Positions 14,213 to 23,385 of a stretch of 59,941 nucleotides of DNA are shown here, one piece after another. The stretch is from contig CADCEW010000002.1 in the NCBI GenBank assembly GCA_902800585.1, forward strand, positions 1-59,941, written 5' to 3'. The DNA is from an uncultured Prevotellaceae bacterium. Lineage in GTDB: Bacteria; Bacteroidota; Bacteroidia; Bacteroidales; Bacteroidaceae. The notes below the pieces were generated by a model. It made no database searches. It was not told the DNA's origin and worked only from the letters and a program-made list of their open reading frames with translations. Every line of letters begins with the position of its first letter. The first letter of the stretch is position 1. A program made the position numbers and the translations under genes.

Positions 14213-17200
14213 TTACTTTACTTCTACGACAAATTGAGTCACAGGATAATAGATGATACGAGCTGCAACTGGTTTCTTTCCTTCGGCTTCGAGTGCACGC
14301 TGGTAGCAGTCGAGCTGATTACCATGACGGCCTGCATAATGTTCGCTGACAGGATCAAACACGAGGCTGTAATCACCTGGACAGGTCTTATAGTCAACAA
14401 CGACATATGCATCTTCTGTTTCCCAAATGAGGTCGATATAACCACTAACGATGTGACCATTTGAATCCAGATGACGGAAAGGCTTTTCGTGATGGCGCTT
14501 GATGGCTTTTCCATATTTTGCTTCCAGCGTCTCAATCAAGTATTTCCAAGAATCCAATAATCGACCAGGCTCTGACATATTCTTGTCGGTGAATCCATAG
14601 GTATCGCGGAGCTGAGTAATGCGCTCAACACTGATGCCATCATCACAACAGCAGAATACCTGATGGATAAAGTCACCCATGAGTGCATCCTGTCCGTTAC
14701 TATTAGCATGCATTCGGCATTCCTTTGCATTGATAGGCACAATGTTGTGTGGAGTATTTCCCGCTTTAGAGGGAGATACATAAAGCATGTTGTTGAGTGG
14801 TGAATATTCTGCAGCCATATCATGAACTCGGTTCATGGATTCTTCAGGCCACTCCAAAAGATTGTCTTTATCAATACGCTCAATATAGAATGGCATGCCA
14901 ATCCCTAAGAAATCCTGTTTGTCGTTTCCATCAAAGGTCTGAGTGATGTTGCCAACACCCACAGAACGGAACCAATCAAGACTGACAGCACCATCCTTTT
15001 CTTTGGGTGCAAGTATCAGTATTTCTCGGGCACGAGTTACACCCACGTAAAGCAGACGCGCATTCTCAGCAATTTCGTGCTCAGAAACGGATTCCCATAA
15101 AGGGTGCTTTTGGAGACGTGCAGTAACTGCCGCTTTTACTGCATCTGATTTGCCATAGATATTTCGAACTAACGAAATGGTCATAGGAGGATTGGGATTC
15201 TCAGCCGTTGGCTGTTCCTCACGACGATGATGGCATCCCAACATATTTCGTGTAACAATCTTGCTGGTATCAGAGGCATCATTATCCAGTGACAACATGA
15301 TTACAACCTTCCATTCCAAACCTTTAGACTTGTGGTAGGTATAAAGGCGAACACCATCCTCATTAGCTGCACCATTCTGTTGCTGTCCTGTGAAGAACTC
15401 TATGAAGCCTGCTACTGTTGCAGGTTGGGCCAGTTTAGTGGCGTAGTCCTCATATCTCATAGCCAAGTCTATCAATACCTGGAGGTTTGTTTCTTCTGCC
15501 AGAGTATTTCCCCAACTTTGTACCAAAGCATAAAGGTCTAGCTCAATGACAAGGCTTTCCACTAATGCACTGATGCTCTGATAGCCAAGCAGGTTGGTAG
15601 GAATTTCCTGATCCTCGCTGGAACGGAAACTACGAAGCTGCATCAGACGCTTTAAGATAGGAATATCCATCAGATATGCAGAAGGAGCATTTTCCTCTGC
15701 TGACAAAAAGTCAAGACGCTCCTCAATAATCTTCGTAACGTGATAACCAGACTGTGTGAGATAAGCGACCTCCGCACGAGCCAATTGATTTGACGGTGTG
15801 TTGACTAGAGTCAGCAGAGCCTTCATCAAGCGACCTACACGCGACTCCTTGATATCATTAGATTCACGACAAACAGGAACATGTAACAAACGCAATTCAT
15901 CTGCCAGCGCGTCAAGGTCATCATTGGTACGAGCCAATACAGCAATATCCTTAGCAGCGATACCTTCGCGGAGAATCATCTGTTGAATCTGGAGAGCTAA
16001 GTCGTCGTCGCCGTTATATGGCCACAGGCGAAGAGGCTTGTCAACAGGGGTTACATTACCATTTTTCTCAGGCATTTTGAGTTGAACCTCATCGGGTATC
16101 ATCTTCTTGAAAACCTGCGAGAAGATAGCATTGGAGAATTTGACCAATGGCTCTATAGAGCGGTAAGAATGCTTTAGATGTTCTGTATTCTCTTTACCAA
16201 TACTGTCAGCAACAGCAGTTGTCAATTCAGTGTCAGAACCACGGAAACCATAGATAGCTTGCTTTTTGTCGCCTACATACACCGTATTTAATAGAGATGA
16301 GAGTTTTTGGAAGATACGCACCTGAATGGGATTAGAATCCTGGAACTCATCAACAAAGAGGTGGGTATAACGAGAACGAATGTCCTTCTGTACTTCCTCG
16401 ATATCGAGAAGCTTAAGAAACATCTCTTCCATATCGTTGAAGTCAATGAGATGATGCTCGTCCTTGTACTGACGATAATCTTTCTGCCAACGACTAGCCA
16501 AACGGAAGATAATTCGGGCATATTCTCGTAAGTCATTTGCAGATTCCTTGGTAAACGTTGTGAAATCAGCCATAGCAATCGTAAACCGTATGGTACTTTC
16601 GTAATCCTTGCACCTGTCTTTGGCTATATTCGCTAGGTCCTTTAATTCGTCATCAGAGAGCTTACGACCTTGATAACCATTTATACGTTCAAGTTGTTCC
16701 GATGCCTTTGAGGTAAGTCTTTTCAAATTGTTTATAACCTCCACAATATCATCAATGACTTCTTGAGCAATTTTCATCAATGAAGAATTGTCCTTGGGTT
16801 CCAAGCATTTGATGAAACTCTCAGTGGTATCAATACTTTTCAGCAATTGTTCCTCGTTGATGCTATACCACTGGATGTAGTCGAGAACTTTACAGAGGTC
16901 TTTTTTCCAAAACTCGTAGTTGAGTCCTGCCTTGTGCTCACCAAAATCATATCCGATTTCATAGGTCTCTGCAAAATGATACAAGAAAGTACGGTCTTTG
17001 GGTTCGAGCAATCCACGTAGAGAATGATCTCGATATAGCTGGAGTTCATTCTCCTCCATTGCAGCCGCATCAGGCATGATACCTAACAAATACCAATACT
17101 TTGTCAGGAAGGTGTTTGCCACTGAGTGGACGGTTCCAATTAGGGCATGTTCCATCTGTTGTGCTTCGCGATGAAGACCAAGATTTGCAAGTTCTTTCTT

Positions 17201-17365
17201 GGCTTTCTCACGCAACTCCTGTGCAGCGGCCTTGGTAAAGGTGGTCATGATAACCTGTTCTGGATTCAATGGGTTATCTTTGTCAGCTACCATCTTCGCT
17301 ACATCGGTTGTGATTCTATATGTCTTGCCAGAGCCAGCTCCAGCACTAATGAATGTCTTTGTCAT
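14213..17365 (-). CDS. UvrD/AddA-like helicase-nuclease
   Basis: The protein has 1050 residues. Superfamily 1 helicase motifs: Walker A FISAGAGSGKT (residues 5-15), motif Ia TTFTKAAAQELREKA, motif II VDEFQDSNP (about 342), a DKKQAIYGFRGSD block, then YTYHKSKGLEWK and LYVGVTRAREIL. The C-terminus carries a PD-(D/E)XK nuclease as in AddA/RecB (GYIDLIWETEDAYVVVDYKT, about 975-995). It would unwind and degrade DNA ends with its partner. The upstream AddB-like gene stops 15 bp before its start and a NADAR gene follows, so they form one operon. It could be the cell's main AddAB or an extra, defence-linked copy. Confidence 0.85.
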   Translation of the reverse strand: MTKTFISAGAGSGKTYRITTDVAKMVADKDNPLNPEQVIMTTFTKAAAQELREKAKKELANLGLHREAQQMEHALIGTVHSVANTFLTKYWYLLGIMPDAAAMEENELQLYRDHSLRGLLEPKDRTFLYHFAETYEIGYDFGEHKAGLNYEFWKKDLCKVLDYIQWYSINEEQLLKSIDTTESFIKCLEPKDNSSLMKIAQEVIDDIVEVINNLKRLTSKASEQLERINGYQGRKLSDDELKDLANIAKDRCKDYESTIRFTIAMADFTTFTKESANDLREYARIIFRLASRWQKDYRQYKDEHHLIDFNDMEEMFLKLLDIEEVQKDIRSRYTHLFVDEFQDSNPIQVRIFQKLSSLLNTVYVGDKKQAIYGFRGSDTELTTAVADSIGKENTEHLKHSYRSIEPLVKFSNAIFSQVFKKMIPDEVQLKMPEKNGNVTPVDKPLRLWPYNGDDDLALQIQQMILREGIAAKDIAVLARTNDDLDALADELRLLHVPVCRESNDIKESRVGRLMKALLTLVNTPSNQLARAEVAYLTQSGYHVTKIIEERLDFLSAEENAPSAYLMDIPILKRLMQLRSFRSSEDQEIPTNLLGYQSISALVESLVIELDLYALVQSWGNTLAEETNLQVLIDLAMRYEDYATKLAQPATVAGFIEFFTGQQQNGAANEDGVRLYTYHKSKGLEWKVVIMLSLDNDASDTSKIVTRNMLGCHHRREEQPTAENPNPPMTISLVRNIYGKSDAVKAAVTARLQKHPLWESVSEHEIAENARLLYVGVTRAREILILAPKEKDGAVSLDWFRSVGVGNITQTFDGNDKQDFLGIGMPFYIERIDKDNLLEWPEESMNRVHDMAAEYSPLNNMLYVSPSKAGNTPHNIVPINAKECRMHANSNGQDALMGDFIHQVFCCCDDGISVERITQLRDTYGFTDKNMSEPGRLLDSWKYLIETLEAKYGKAIKRHHEKPFRHLDSNGHIVSGYIDLIWETEDAYVVVDYKTCPGDYSLVFDPVSEHYAGRHGNQLDCYQRALEAEGKKPVAARIIYYPVTQFVVEVK

Positions 17366-17380
17366 AATACGCTTGTGTCT

Positions 17381-20083
17381 TTAAATGGTGAAACACTTAT
17401 AAACCGAATACTTATTCTCGGTCTTTATTTTAATGTTTATTTGCTTACCCGTCGTTTCGTCCAATACTCTTTTACCTTCCTGTTCCAGCGGATAGACTTC
17501 TCCTGCCTGTGCATATTCAAGGTCAAGAATGGGCTGGTTGTCTGCAGTCTCGATTCTGCCCTCACTGATTTCCTTGACCCTTTCTGCATAACCATTACGC
17601 AACTGGGGCATGAGTTCAGCAGGAACTTTCGGGGCGATGCGCTTGTAGTTCTCCCCAAAAAATTCATCTGTACTAAAGAGTATTCCGTAAGGCATGACAA
17701 AGTAAGCTGTACGAACAGATGCAGAGGGATTATCATGATGGAGCAGCATATCTTTGTAGATAGCCAACTGCAGGGCACGATTGTTCTCAAGGATCGTCTT
17801 GTACTTGTCCTTCTTTGACACATACTTCAGGTCGAAGACCACCTCATTGCCATCCATGTCGCGTAAAAGCATGTCAATGTAACCCTGGAGGATAATATCT
17901 CCTTTAAATCTCATATCTTGCTCTTCTTTCTGCTCACATTGTATGACTGTCAGACCATTCTCATGAATAATTGTTGCCAACTTGCGGACACTACCTCGAA
18001 GCAGGTACTTTAGTCGTTCTCTGTCTAGATGGTGCTCCGGAAGCAACAACAATGCCCCCTTCTTCAAAAGAGCCTTTTTAAACTCTTCTTCGTAATGACT
18101 GTCCACATAATCATACAAAGGTACATCGTCTCTGTCGGCAGTAAATAACGTTTCAACTATTTCGTGAGCTACATTACCATAGGTCAGGAAGATGTTGATT
18201 TCCGTTTCGCTGACGTCAGTAAACTTAAGGGTATAATTCATGAAATAGTCAAAAGGATTCTGTAGGAGTTTCTCCAAAGCAGAATAGCTCTCTACAGAGC
18301 GCCAAGTAACAGGATGTTTCCCTGCATCAAAGCGAATCTCCATGTTATCCTCTTCGCGATGGTTATCAACTGCCTCAATCTCCTTCGTTGCAATACGTTT
18401 ATAGAGATCATCGCCTTTATCCGTTTTGGTAATAAATGGCAATTGGAGATACAACGGATGTTGGGGAAGCTTCGTAGCTCCCTGCTGATCGCATGTGATG
18501 ATAGTAAGTTCATTCGTTGTTTTGTATATTGGCTGAGCAAGCATCAAGTGCATGAAATCATTTTCATGTTGCTTGTCCCACAGCATCACGCCCTGGTCTT
18601 TCAGTTGCTCCACTTCGTGATTGGAAAGAAATTCTGTCGACAAAGTATTGGGGATGTCGCCAAAGAAATCACACCAGATAGTTTTCGCAGCCTTGCCTAT
18701 CATATTTGAGGGACGATTGATGAGCTGACTGCTACCTGTTTGGGCGTGATAAAGCGTAAAGTCGCCATCCTCATAAAGTGATTGTGCCCATTGACTCAGC
18801 GTTGTAAAAGAAAGTTCTCCTTCTACCAATGTGCCTATCTGACTCAATAATGCGTCTGTCATCTCAGCAACATTCCTTAGTTGAGCAATACGAGCATCAT
18901 AAGGCTGTACAGCAGCAATCTTCAAAGCTTTATTTGATGCGTAAGAACTGATTGAAGACAGAAACTTTGATAGTGCTTTAACATTAACTGCATCAGATTC
19001 CTCTGCTAAAGGTAATGTACTATCGTCTTTCCTCAGATCAAAAGGAAGATAAGTAACATAATTCTCCTCGCGTTGTTCCTTAGTACTCTCTTGAGGAGTT
19101 TCGTCATCTTCAGCCTTGAATTCTTTCAAAATATAGGCATTGATGCAATCTTGAACCTCTTTGTTACAGAAACCACCTTCGCTGACTATTGTTTTGGCCA
19201 ACTCTTTACAGAATCGTCTGTCGAGCGGACATTCAGGGAGAAACAGGTACTGAAGAAGCGTATTCACGTTTAGCGGACGCTGGAACAGCTGAACGGCGAG
19301 AAGGAATAACTGGGTAATTTGCGGGTTCGTGCATGTCATCTCACTACCACACACAGGATTTCCCGACATATGGAACCAGTTGTCGAGGCGCTTGTTGTCT
19401 GTATTAATCCACACATCATAGGCTGTTGGCTGAAGTTGAGTCAGCCAAGCTTCAGCCTTCCATTGTTGTAAGAAATGTATTTCTGTAATGGTTGTTGGGA
19501 CTGAAGTGGTGTCATCAACCTTTTCCTCAATGATGGTACCAAGTCTTTGTAACGATATCAGTAAAGGTTTGATATAATCAGGCAAGAGATCCAGTTGACA
19601 AGGAATCTCAATAATAAGATTCTTATAAGTTTGAGGAACGATTACATCTCCAGATTCCATCAAATGAATCTGACATGTAAGTTTTGCCATCAAAGAGGAA
19701 ATACTATCATCAAGGTAATAGTTGTCAATCTCCGCTAAGGTATTAAGGCGTTTACATCCCTGCAATATAACTTGTTTGTTCCAACCACATAATGCAAGAT
19801 TATCTCTCCAACGAAGCAGCGTCTTAGCCACGCTCATACTATCTATTTTAATACTCCGATGGAATATATTATCCTTTTTACTTTTATCATATTCCAATAG
19901 AGCTTTGTGATAGGAAGCCAGACGATCTGGATATGGCGGTATCTGTTGATGGATACCAGCATGCAGAGCCAATTGAGTAAGTAGACCTTGTGTTTCCAAG
20001 ACCTGAACATCAAGTGCAACCTGATTGTCTTGCATGTTCAAATAGTAGTTTCCACAATAATAAGGGCTGTATACAATCTTCAT
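17381..20083 (-). CDS. AddB-like PD-(D/E)XK nuclease subunit
   Basis: The protein has 900 residues. The C-terminal about 270 residues form a PD-(D/E)XK nuclease, with ILQGYIDMLL and then NEVVFDLKYVSKKDKYK giving the Asp and the Asp-Leu-Lys core (about 730-755), preceded by the helix with ALEKLLQNPFDYFMNYTL typical of AddB/Cas4-like nucleases. The N-terminal two thirds is an inactivated-helicase-like region with no Walker A, as is common in Bacteroidetes AddB. I identify it mainly by the nuclease core and by being directly upstream of the AddA-like gene. It begins after a -7 box at 20109-20116 and is the first gene of the operon. Confidence 0.7.
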   Translation of the reverse strand: MKIVYSPYYCGNYYLNMQDNQVALDVQVLETQGLLTQLALHAGIHQQIPPYPDRLASYHKALLEYDKSKKDNIFHRSIKIDSMSVAKTLLRWRDNLALCGWNKQVILQGCKRLNTLAEIDNYYLDDSISSLMAKLTCQIHLMESGDVIVPQTYKNLIIEIPCQLDLLPDYIKPLLISLQRLGTIIEEKVDDTTSVPTTITEIHFLQQWKAEAWLTQLQPTAYDVWINTDNKRLDNWFHMSGNPVCGSEMTCTNPQITQLFLLAVQLFQRPLNVNTLLQYLFLPECPLDRRFCKELAKTIVSEGGFCNKEVQDCINAYILKEFKAEDDETPQESTKEQREENYVTYLPFDLRKDDSTLPLAEESDAVNVKALSKFLSSISSYASNKALKIAAVQPYDARIAQLRNVAEMTDALLSQIGTLVEGELSFTTLSQWAQSLYEDGDFTLYHAQTGSSQLINRPSNMIGKAAKTIWCDFFGDIPNTLSTEFLSNHEVEQLKDQGVMLWDKQHENDFMHLMLAQPIYKTTNELTIITCDQQGATKLPQHPLYLQLPFITKTDKGDDLYKRIATKEIEAVDNHREEDNMEIRFDAGKHPVTWRSVESYSALEKLLQNPFDYFMNYTLKFTDVSETEINIFLTYGNVAHEIVETLFTADRDDVPLYDYVDSHYEEEFKKALLKKGALLLLPEHHLDRERLKYLLRGSVRKLATIIHENGLTVIQCEQKEEQDMRFKGDIILQGYIDMLLRDMDGNEVVFDLKYVSKKDKYKTILENNRALQLAIYKDMLLHHDNPSASVRTAYFVMPYGILFSTDEFFGENYKRIAPKVPAELMPQLRNGYAERVKEISEGRIETADNQPILDLEYAQAGEVYPLEQEGKRVLDETTGKQINIKIKTENKYSVYKCFTI

Positions 20084-20108
20084 AATCGGAATTTTTAGTT
20101 ATTTCCTG

Positions 20109-20116
20109 CAAATATA
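20109..20116 (-). promoter_or_regulatory. -7 element of AddB-AddA-NADAR operon
   Basis: TATATTTG on the minus strand, 25 bp before the start codon. No TATACGTATA operator is present and no convincing -33 element was found. Confidence 0.55.
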
Positions 20117-20172
20117 CAAAAAACTTTCAAAAAGAGATACAAAAAAGAGAAATATTGTTGAGGGTAAAGGGG

Positions 20173-21084
20173 CTAATGATGAATCAGTCCCTTAGCACCA
20201 ATGTATGAAACACTCTCAGAAGCCACACGTTGAGCCTCCATCAGGCAGTCTTCAAGTAAGGAAGGCTGGATGTCTGAGATGCGAGGAAGACCCTTCTTGC
20301 CAAACGCATGGATGAAGGTGGAGGAAGTCCAGTCACCTGCGCCCTCACCATCGATGAAGTGAGGGTTCCAGACAGGTTCAAGTTGTTTCCACTCCCCTCC
20401 CCTAAGACGGTAGCGAAGTCCTTCTTCGTTCATTGTCTGAACGAAGAGTTTGTCAGTAAAACCCTCTGTGAACGAGACATCAGGATGCCTCTCGTTGGAG
20501 AATTTCACAATGTCACTAGTAGCTACGGCACGGAGGAAGTTGCGGTCTACAGGCTCGCTCGGTTCATAGTACACCAGCACCCCCCGCTCACGGAGCAGCT
20601 TGGCCAGCAGGATGTTTCCAGGAGCACAGCGGTCGAAGAAGAACACGTCGGGCATCTCCTCCAATGAGTCGAAGAGCGCCTGCGCCTGTTTCAGTGTCCA
20701 GAAGCGGTAGTTCACGAAGCGTCCTCCACGAGGCGAGTGAGGTGTCAACGTCATCTTTGGCTTACCATCACGCCCAGTCTTATGAACAATGTCGAGAATG
20801 GTCGTCCCTCCATCAGGAGTGTTGGTGACATAGCGTGTATCACAGCCATAAGCCTCCATATCGGTCTTCAGTAGCAGACCCTCCTTAGAGTCATCGAGAC
20901 GAGCAGCAGGAAGTGTATGCCACCCATACCAAGCAAGGATCGTCATCACATTACCAGCCGTTCCGCCCACATGCTGGCAGATAGCCTCAACATCATCCTT
21001 CGAATGCTTCACCATCAGATTATCAAGCGGGAAGGTTCCCACACCAAGGCATGTCAGCCCAATCGTTTCATTTACCTTATTCAT
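20173..21084 (-). CDS. PfkB-family carbohydrate/nucleoside kinase
   Basis: The protein has 303 residues. The PfkB signatures are an N-terminal substrate loop CQHVGGTAGNVMTILAWYG (about 37-55) and the C-terminal DGEGAGDWTSSTFIHAFG (about 245-262), whose GAGD Asp is the catalytic base. The Asp-Gly-Glu before GAGD differs from the common Asp-Thr/Asn-Gly form. Members phosphorylate sugars such as fructose, ribose or nucleosides with ATP. The gene has a TATACGTATA operator lying over the end of the upstream SIS gene, and the two probably act on related sugar phosphates. The exact substrate is unknown. Confidence 0.8.
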   Translation of the reverse strand: MNKVNETIGLTCLGVGTFPLDNLMVKHSKDDVEAICQHVGGTAGNVMTILAWYGWHTLPAARLDDSKEGLLLKTDMEAYGCDTRYVTNTPDGGTTILDIVHKTGRDGKPKMTLTPHSPRGGRFVNYRFWTLKQAQALFDSLEEMPDVFFFDRCAPGNILLAKLLRERGVLVYYEPSEPVDRNFLRAVATSDIVKFSNERHPDVSFTEGFTDKLFVQTMNEEGLRYRLRGGEWKQLEPVWNPHFIDGEGAGDWTSSTFIHAFGKKGLPRISDIQPSLLEDCLMEAQRVASESVSYIGAKGLIHH

Positions 21085-21106
21085 ATTATATATATCAAAC
21101 TGGTGA

Positions 21107-21153
21107 CAAAGGTAAGAAAAATCTGGCAGAGAAGAATTGTAGTTATACGTATA
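21107..21153 (-). promoter_or_regulatory. TATACGTATA operator and promoter of PfkB gene
   Basis: The palindrome is at 21144-21153, extended to GTTATACGTATAAC, with a -7 box TACCTTTG at 21114-21107 and 29 bp between them. The palindrome overlaps the last codons and stop codon of the SIS gene. Confidence 0.8.
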
Positions 21154-22270
21154 ACAACTTCAGGGGTCCGTATTGGTTGAAGTCTTCACGGAAGGACACA
21201 TGGTCGCGGAAGAGACGTTTGTCAATGCCCCCGAGGTTGTTGGGGTCGTTGGGATTGGAATGGCGATACTGCTCACCGAAGTCTGAGGTGAACATGCTCA
21301 TCTTGTACAGCAGGTCGATAGAACCCAGAGGGGTGTCGATATCGGTACGGATGATGATAACAGGCAGATGACCAGGCAGACGGTTCAATAGGTTGCGACA
21401 AACGGTTTCTTCTCGAGGAGTGACCAACAGCACCAATGCACAGTCGGTCTGTGGGTGTTTGGGACTGCTGATGAAGTTAGAGAGTGAGAGGAAGCGTCCG
21501 TGACACTCGTCGCGGAAGTCAGAGATAACACAGGAGGCCAGTCCAGCTTCGGTCATGTTGCTCTCCATCTTGTGGGCTACGGGTTCTCCGTATGATCCAT
21601 ACAGTACGGTGAATTGTGTGATGGTGCTGAGGTCTGGCGGTGTGGTGATACCATCGACGCAACGATAGGTGTAGTTATCGGCAGACGCAGACGAGAGAGC
21701 CAGCTTACGCGAGAAGTCGGCATCGCCCGTGAAGGCTTTATATAATAAGGAGAAGTACGCGAAGGTGCCATTGACGCTGATGAATCCGTTGGCGCGATCG
21801 AAGGGATGAGAGATAACGCTGTTGGGATTGGATTTCTGCATGCGTTTCATGACAGTGTTCTCGTCGTGTGACATCGTCAAGGCACAACTGTGTTCTGGGT
21901 TCACGCGAGTCATGCGGTTAGCAATATACACGGCATCCTGGTTCTTCAGCGACGTGCTGACGAGCAAGAGTTTCGAGTTACGAAGGGTGGCGTCAGAGAG
22001 GGAGTTGGCCTGATACGGGGTCACCACCCTACCCAGGCTGCAGTTGGTTCCATAGAGCAGTGCTGCATACGAAGCAGAGGAGTGGGCACCACCGTGTCCC
22101 ATCGCGATGAGGGGACGTTCCGGGTTGGTGAGCAGGAACTGACGCAGGGACTCTACGTCAGTATGTTCCGCTTGTTCGATGTACTTACGGGTTTCTGTCA
22201 ATAACTCGCTCATGAGCTTCTTACCGCCCCGAGCATGTAGCGTAATCTTGTTAGTCAGTTTTGCTGTCAT
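21143..22270 (-). CDS. Double SIS-domain protein (sugar isomerase/deglycase-like)
   Basis: The protein has 375 residues with two SIS-like halves. The first (about 50-170) has RPLIAMGHGGAHSSASYAAL and SKLLLVSTSLKNQDAV. The second (about 215-340) has FTVLYGSYGEPVAHKMESNM and DCALVLLVTPREETVCRNLL. This is the layout of GlmS-type isomerase and AgaS/FrlB-type deglycase enzymes acting on amino-sugar or fructosamine phosphates. There is no glutaminase domain. It carries its own TATACGTATA operator (22298-22344). Its last three codons and stop lie inside the palindrome of the next gene. A functional pairing with the PfkB kinase is likely. Confidence 0.7.
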   Translation of the reverse strand: MTAKLTNKITLHARGGKKLMSELLTETRKYIEQAEHTDVESLRQFLLTNPERPLIAMGHGGAHSSASYAALLYGTNCSLGRVVTPYQANSLSDATLRNSKLLLVSTSLKNQDAVYIANRMTRVNPEHSCALTMSHDENTVMKRMQKSNPNSVISHPFDRANGFISVNGTFAYFSLLYKAFTGDADFSRKLALSSASADNYTYRCVDGITTPPDLSTITQFTVLYGSYGEPVAHKMESNMTEAGLASCVISDFRDECHGRFLSLSNFISSPKHPQTDCALVLLVTPREETVCRNLLNRLPGHLPVIIIRTDIDTPLGSIDLLYKMSMFTSDFGEQYRHSNPNDPNNLGGIDKRLFRDHVSFREDFNQYGPLKLLYV

Positions 22271-22297
22271 TGTACTGTGATTTTATGTTTCGCAGTG

Positions 22298-22344
22298 CAA
22301 ATTTCGGGATTTTATTCTATATAGGTCGTGAATATATACGTATA
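22298..22344 (-). promoter_or_regulatory. TATACGTATA operator and promoter of SIS gene
   Basis: The palindrome is at 22335-22344 and a -7-like GAAATTTG at 22305-22298, with 29 bp between and 27 bp to the start codon. The -7 box has a changed first base. Confidence 0.7.
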
Positions 22345-22362
22345 AGATAGTTACTATCAGTT

Positions 22363-22911
22363 TTAGTTGATAATGATGGTCCGGGTGCTGTAATCGGAGT
22401 AAACGATAATCTGTACACCCTTGTCGGTGGGCTTGCAGGGTCGACCAGAGAGGTTGTAACGAGCTATTTCATATGCATCGTCACTCGTTGAGTTTCTGCT
22501 GGCATCGATGTCTCTGACAGCTGAGGTATTGCCTTCGCCGAAGTAGATACCCTGAAGGGATGTGCAACCATCAAAGGCATTGTCGCCAATGTAGCTGACA
22601 GTCTCTGGGAGGTAAATGGTTCTCAGATAGGCTGCTCCCTCAAAGGCGCCTCTGGCAATACGTCGGCAGTAGGGATGGACGGTATAGGTGTCGTTGCGAC
22701 TGCCTGCCGGATAGCGTACCAGAATCCAGTCTTTTGTGCCTTCGTAGCCGACGGCATAGAGGACGCCATCGATAGTCTTGAACTTAGCCTCACTCATAAA
22801 GACGCCATTGATATAACCAGAAGGGAACTTGTCGACCTTCTCAATCTCTTGTGCCTGAACGGCTGTGCCCATCATCAGGGCAAGGAATAGGAATAATACT
22901 TTCTTTTGCAT
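22363..22911 (-). CDS. Secreted BspA-like LRR protein with sorting-type tail
   Basis: The protein has 182 residues. It has a signal peptide (MQKKVLFLFLALMMGTAVQAQ, split after Ala-Gln-Ala). It contains LRR_5-type repeats (RIARGAFEGAAYLRTIYLP, then TVSYIGDNAFDGCTSLQGIY) and a C-terminal tail of the form YNLSGRPCKPTDKGVQIIV, like the short sorting or anchoring tails of Prevotella exported proteins. It is expected outside the inner membrane. It shares the divergent TATACGTATA operator at 22965-23049 with the small gene at 23077. Confidence 0.7.
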   Translation of the reverse strand: MQKKVLFLFLALMMGTAVQAQEIEKVDKFPSGYINGVFMSEAKFKTIDGVLYAVGYEGTKDWILVRYPAGSRNDTYTVHPYCRRIARGAFEGAAYLRTIYLPETVSYIGDNAFDGCTSLQGIYFGEGNTSAVRDIDASRNSTSDDAYEIARYNLSGRPCKPTDKGVQIIVYSDYSTRTIIIN

Positions 22912-22964
22912 AGTCTATAAATATAAGTGTATAATCTTCATGCTGATTGATGTGATTCTGGTTG

Positions 22965-23049
22965 CAAAGATAAAAACTTATTTCCATATAAATCCTGAAT
23001 ATATACGTATAGAATGGGGTGTATCATCCAAAGAAATTCTATAATTTTG
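22965..23049. promoter_or_regulatory. Shared divergent TATACGTATA operator with two promoters
   Basis: One palindrome (23002-23011) serves both directions. Leftward, the -7 box TATCTTTG (22972-22965) is 29 bp away. Rightward, TAATTTTG (23042-23049) is 30 bp away, followed by a 27-bp leader. Confidence 0.85.
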
Positions 23050-23076
23050 CAAGCGAGAAACAAGTACATGTAAGAT

Positions 23077-23304
23077 ATGGATAATATTGCTCATGTTTTG
23101 GAGAATATGAAAGTTGATGAGCAGATGAATTTTATTAAAACTATGAACGAAAGTACTCCTTTGTATCATTTAGATAATGAAAACGAAGCTGAACTTTCTG
23201 ATGAAGAGTGGCTAGAATATCTAATTCGACAAGATAAAGGAGTTATGACTATGGACGAATTTGAACGTTTAGGAACGAAAGCAATACAAGAATTATTTAT
23301 ATAA
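23077..23304 (+). CDS. Small acidic hypothetical protein
   Basis: I do not recognise this 75-residue protein. It is acidic and helical (DNIAHVLENMKVDEQMNFIK, then LSDEEWLEYLIRQDKGVMT). It has no signal peptide or membrane segment. It is the first gene of a rightward transcript under the shared operator and precedes the pseudo-FtsK gene by 81 bp. That size and place would suit an antitoxin-like or adaptor protein, but nothing in the sequence proves it. Confidence 0.65.
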   Translation: MDNIAHVLENMKVDEQMNFIKTMNESTPLYHLDNENEAELSDEEWLEYLIRQDKGVMTMDEFERLGTKAIQELFI

Positions 23305-23385
23305 AACAATATGAGCAGAAGTAAACTTAGAAACATAAAGTTAGAAAACAAATTGAAACAGAATTAAAAGAAAAGAATAACTAAT

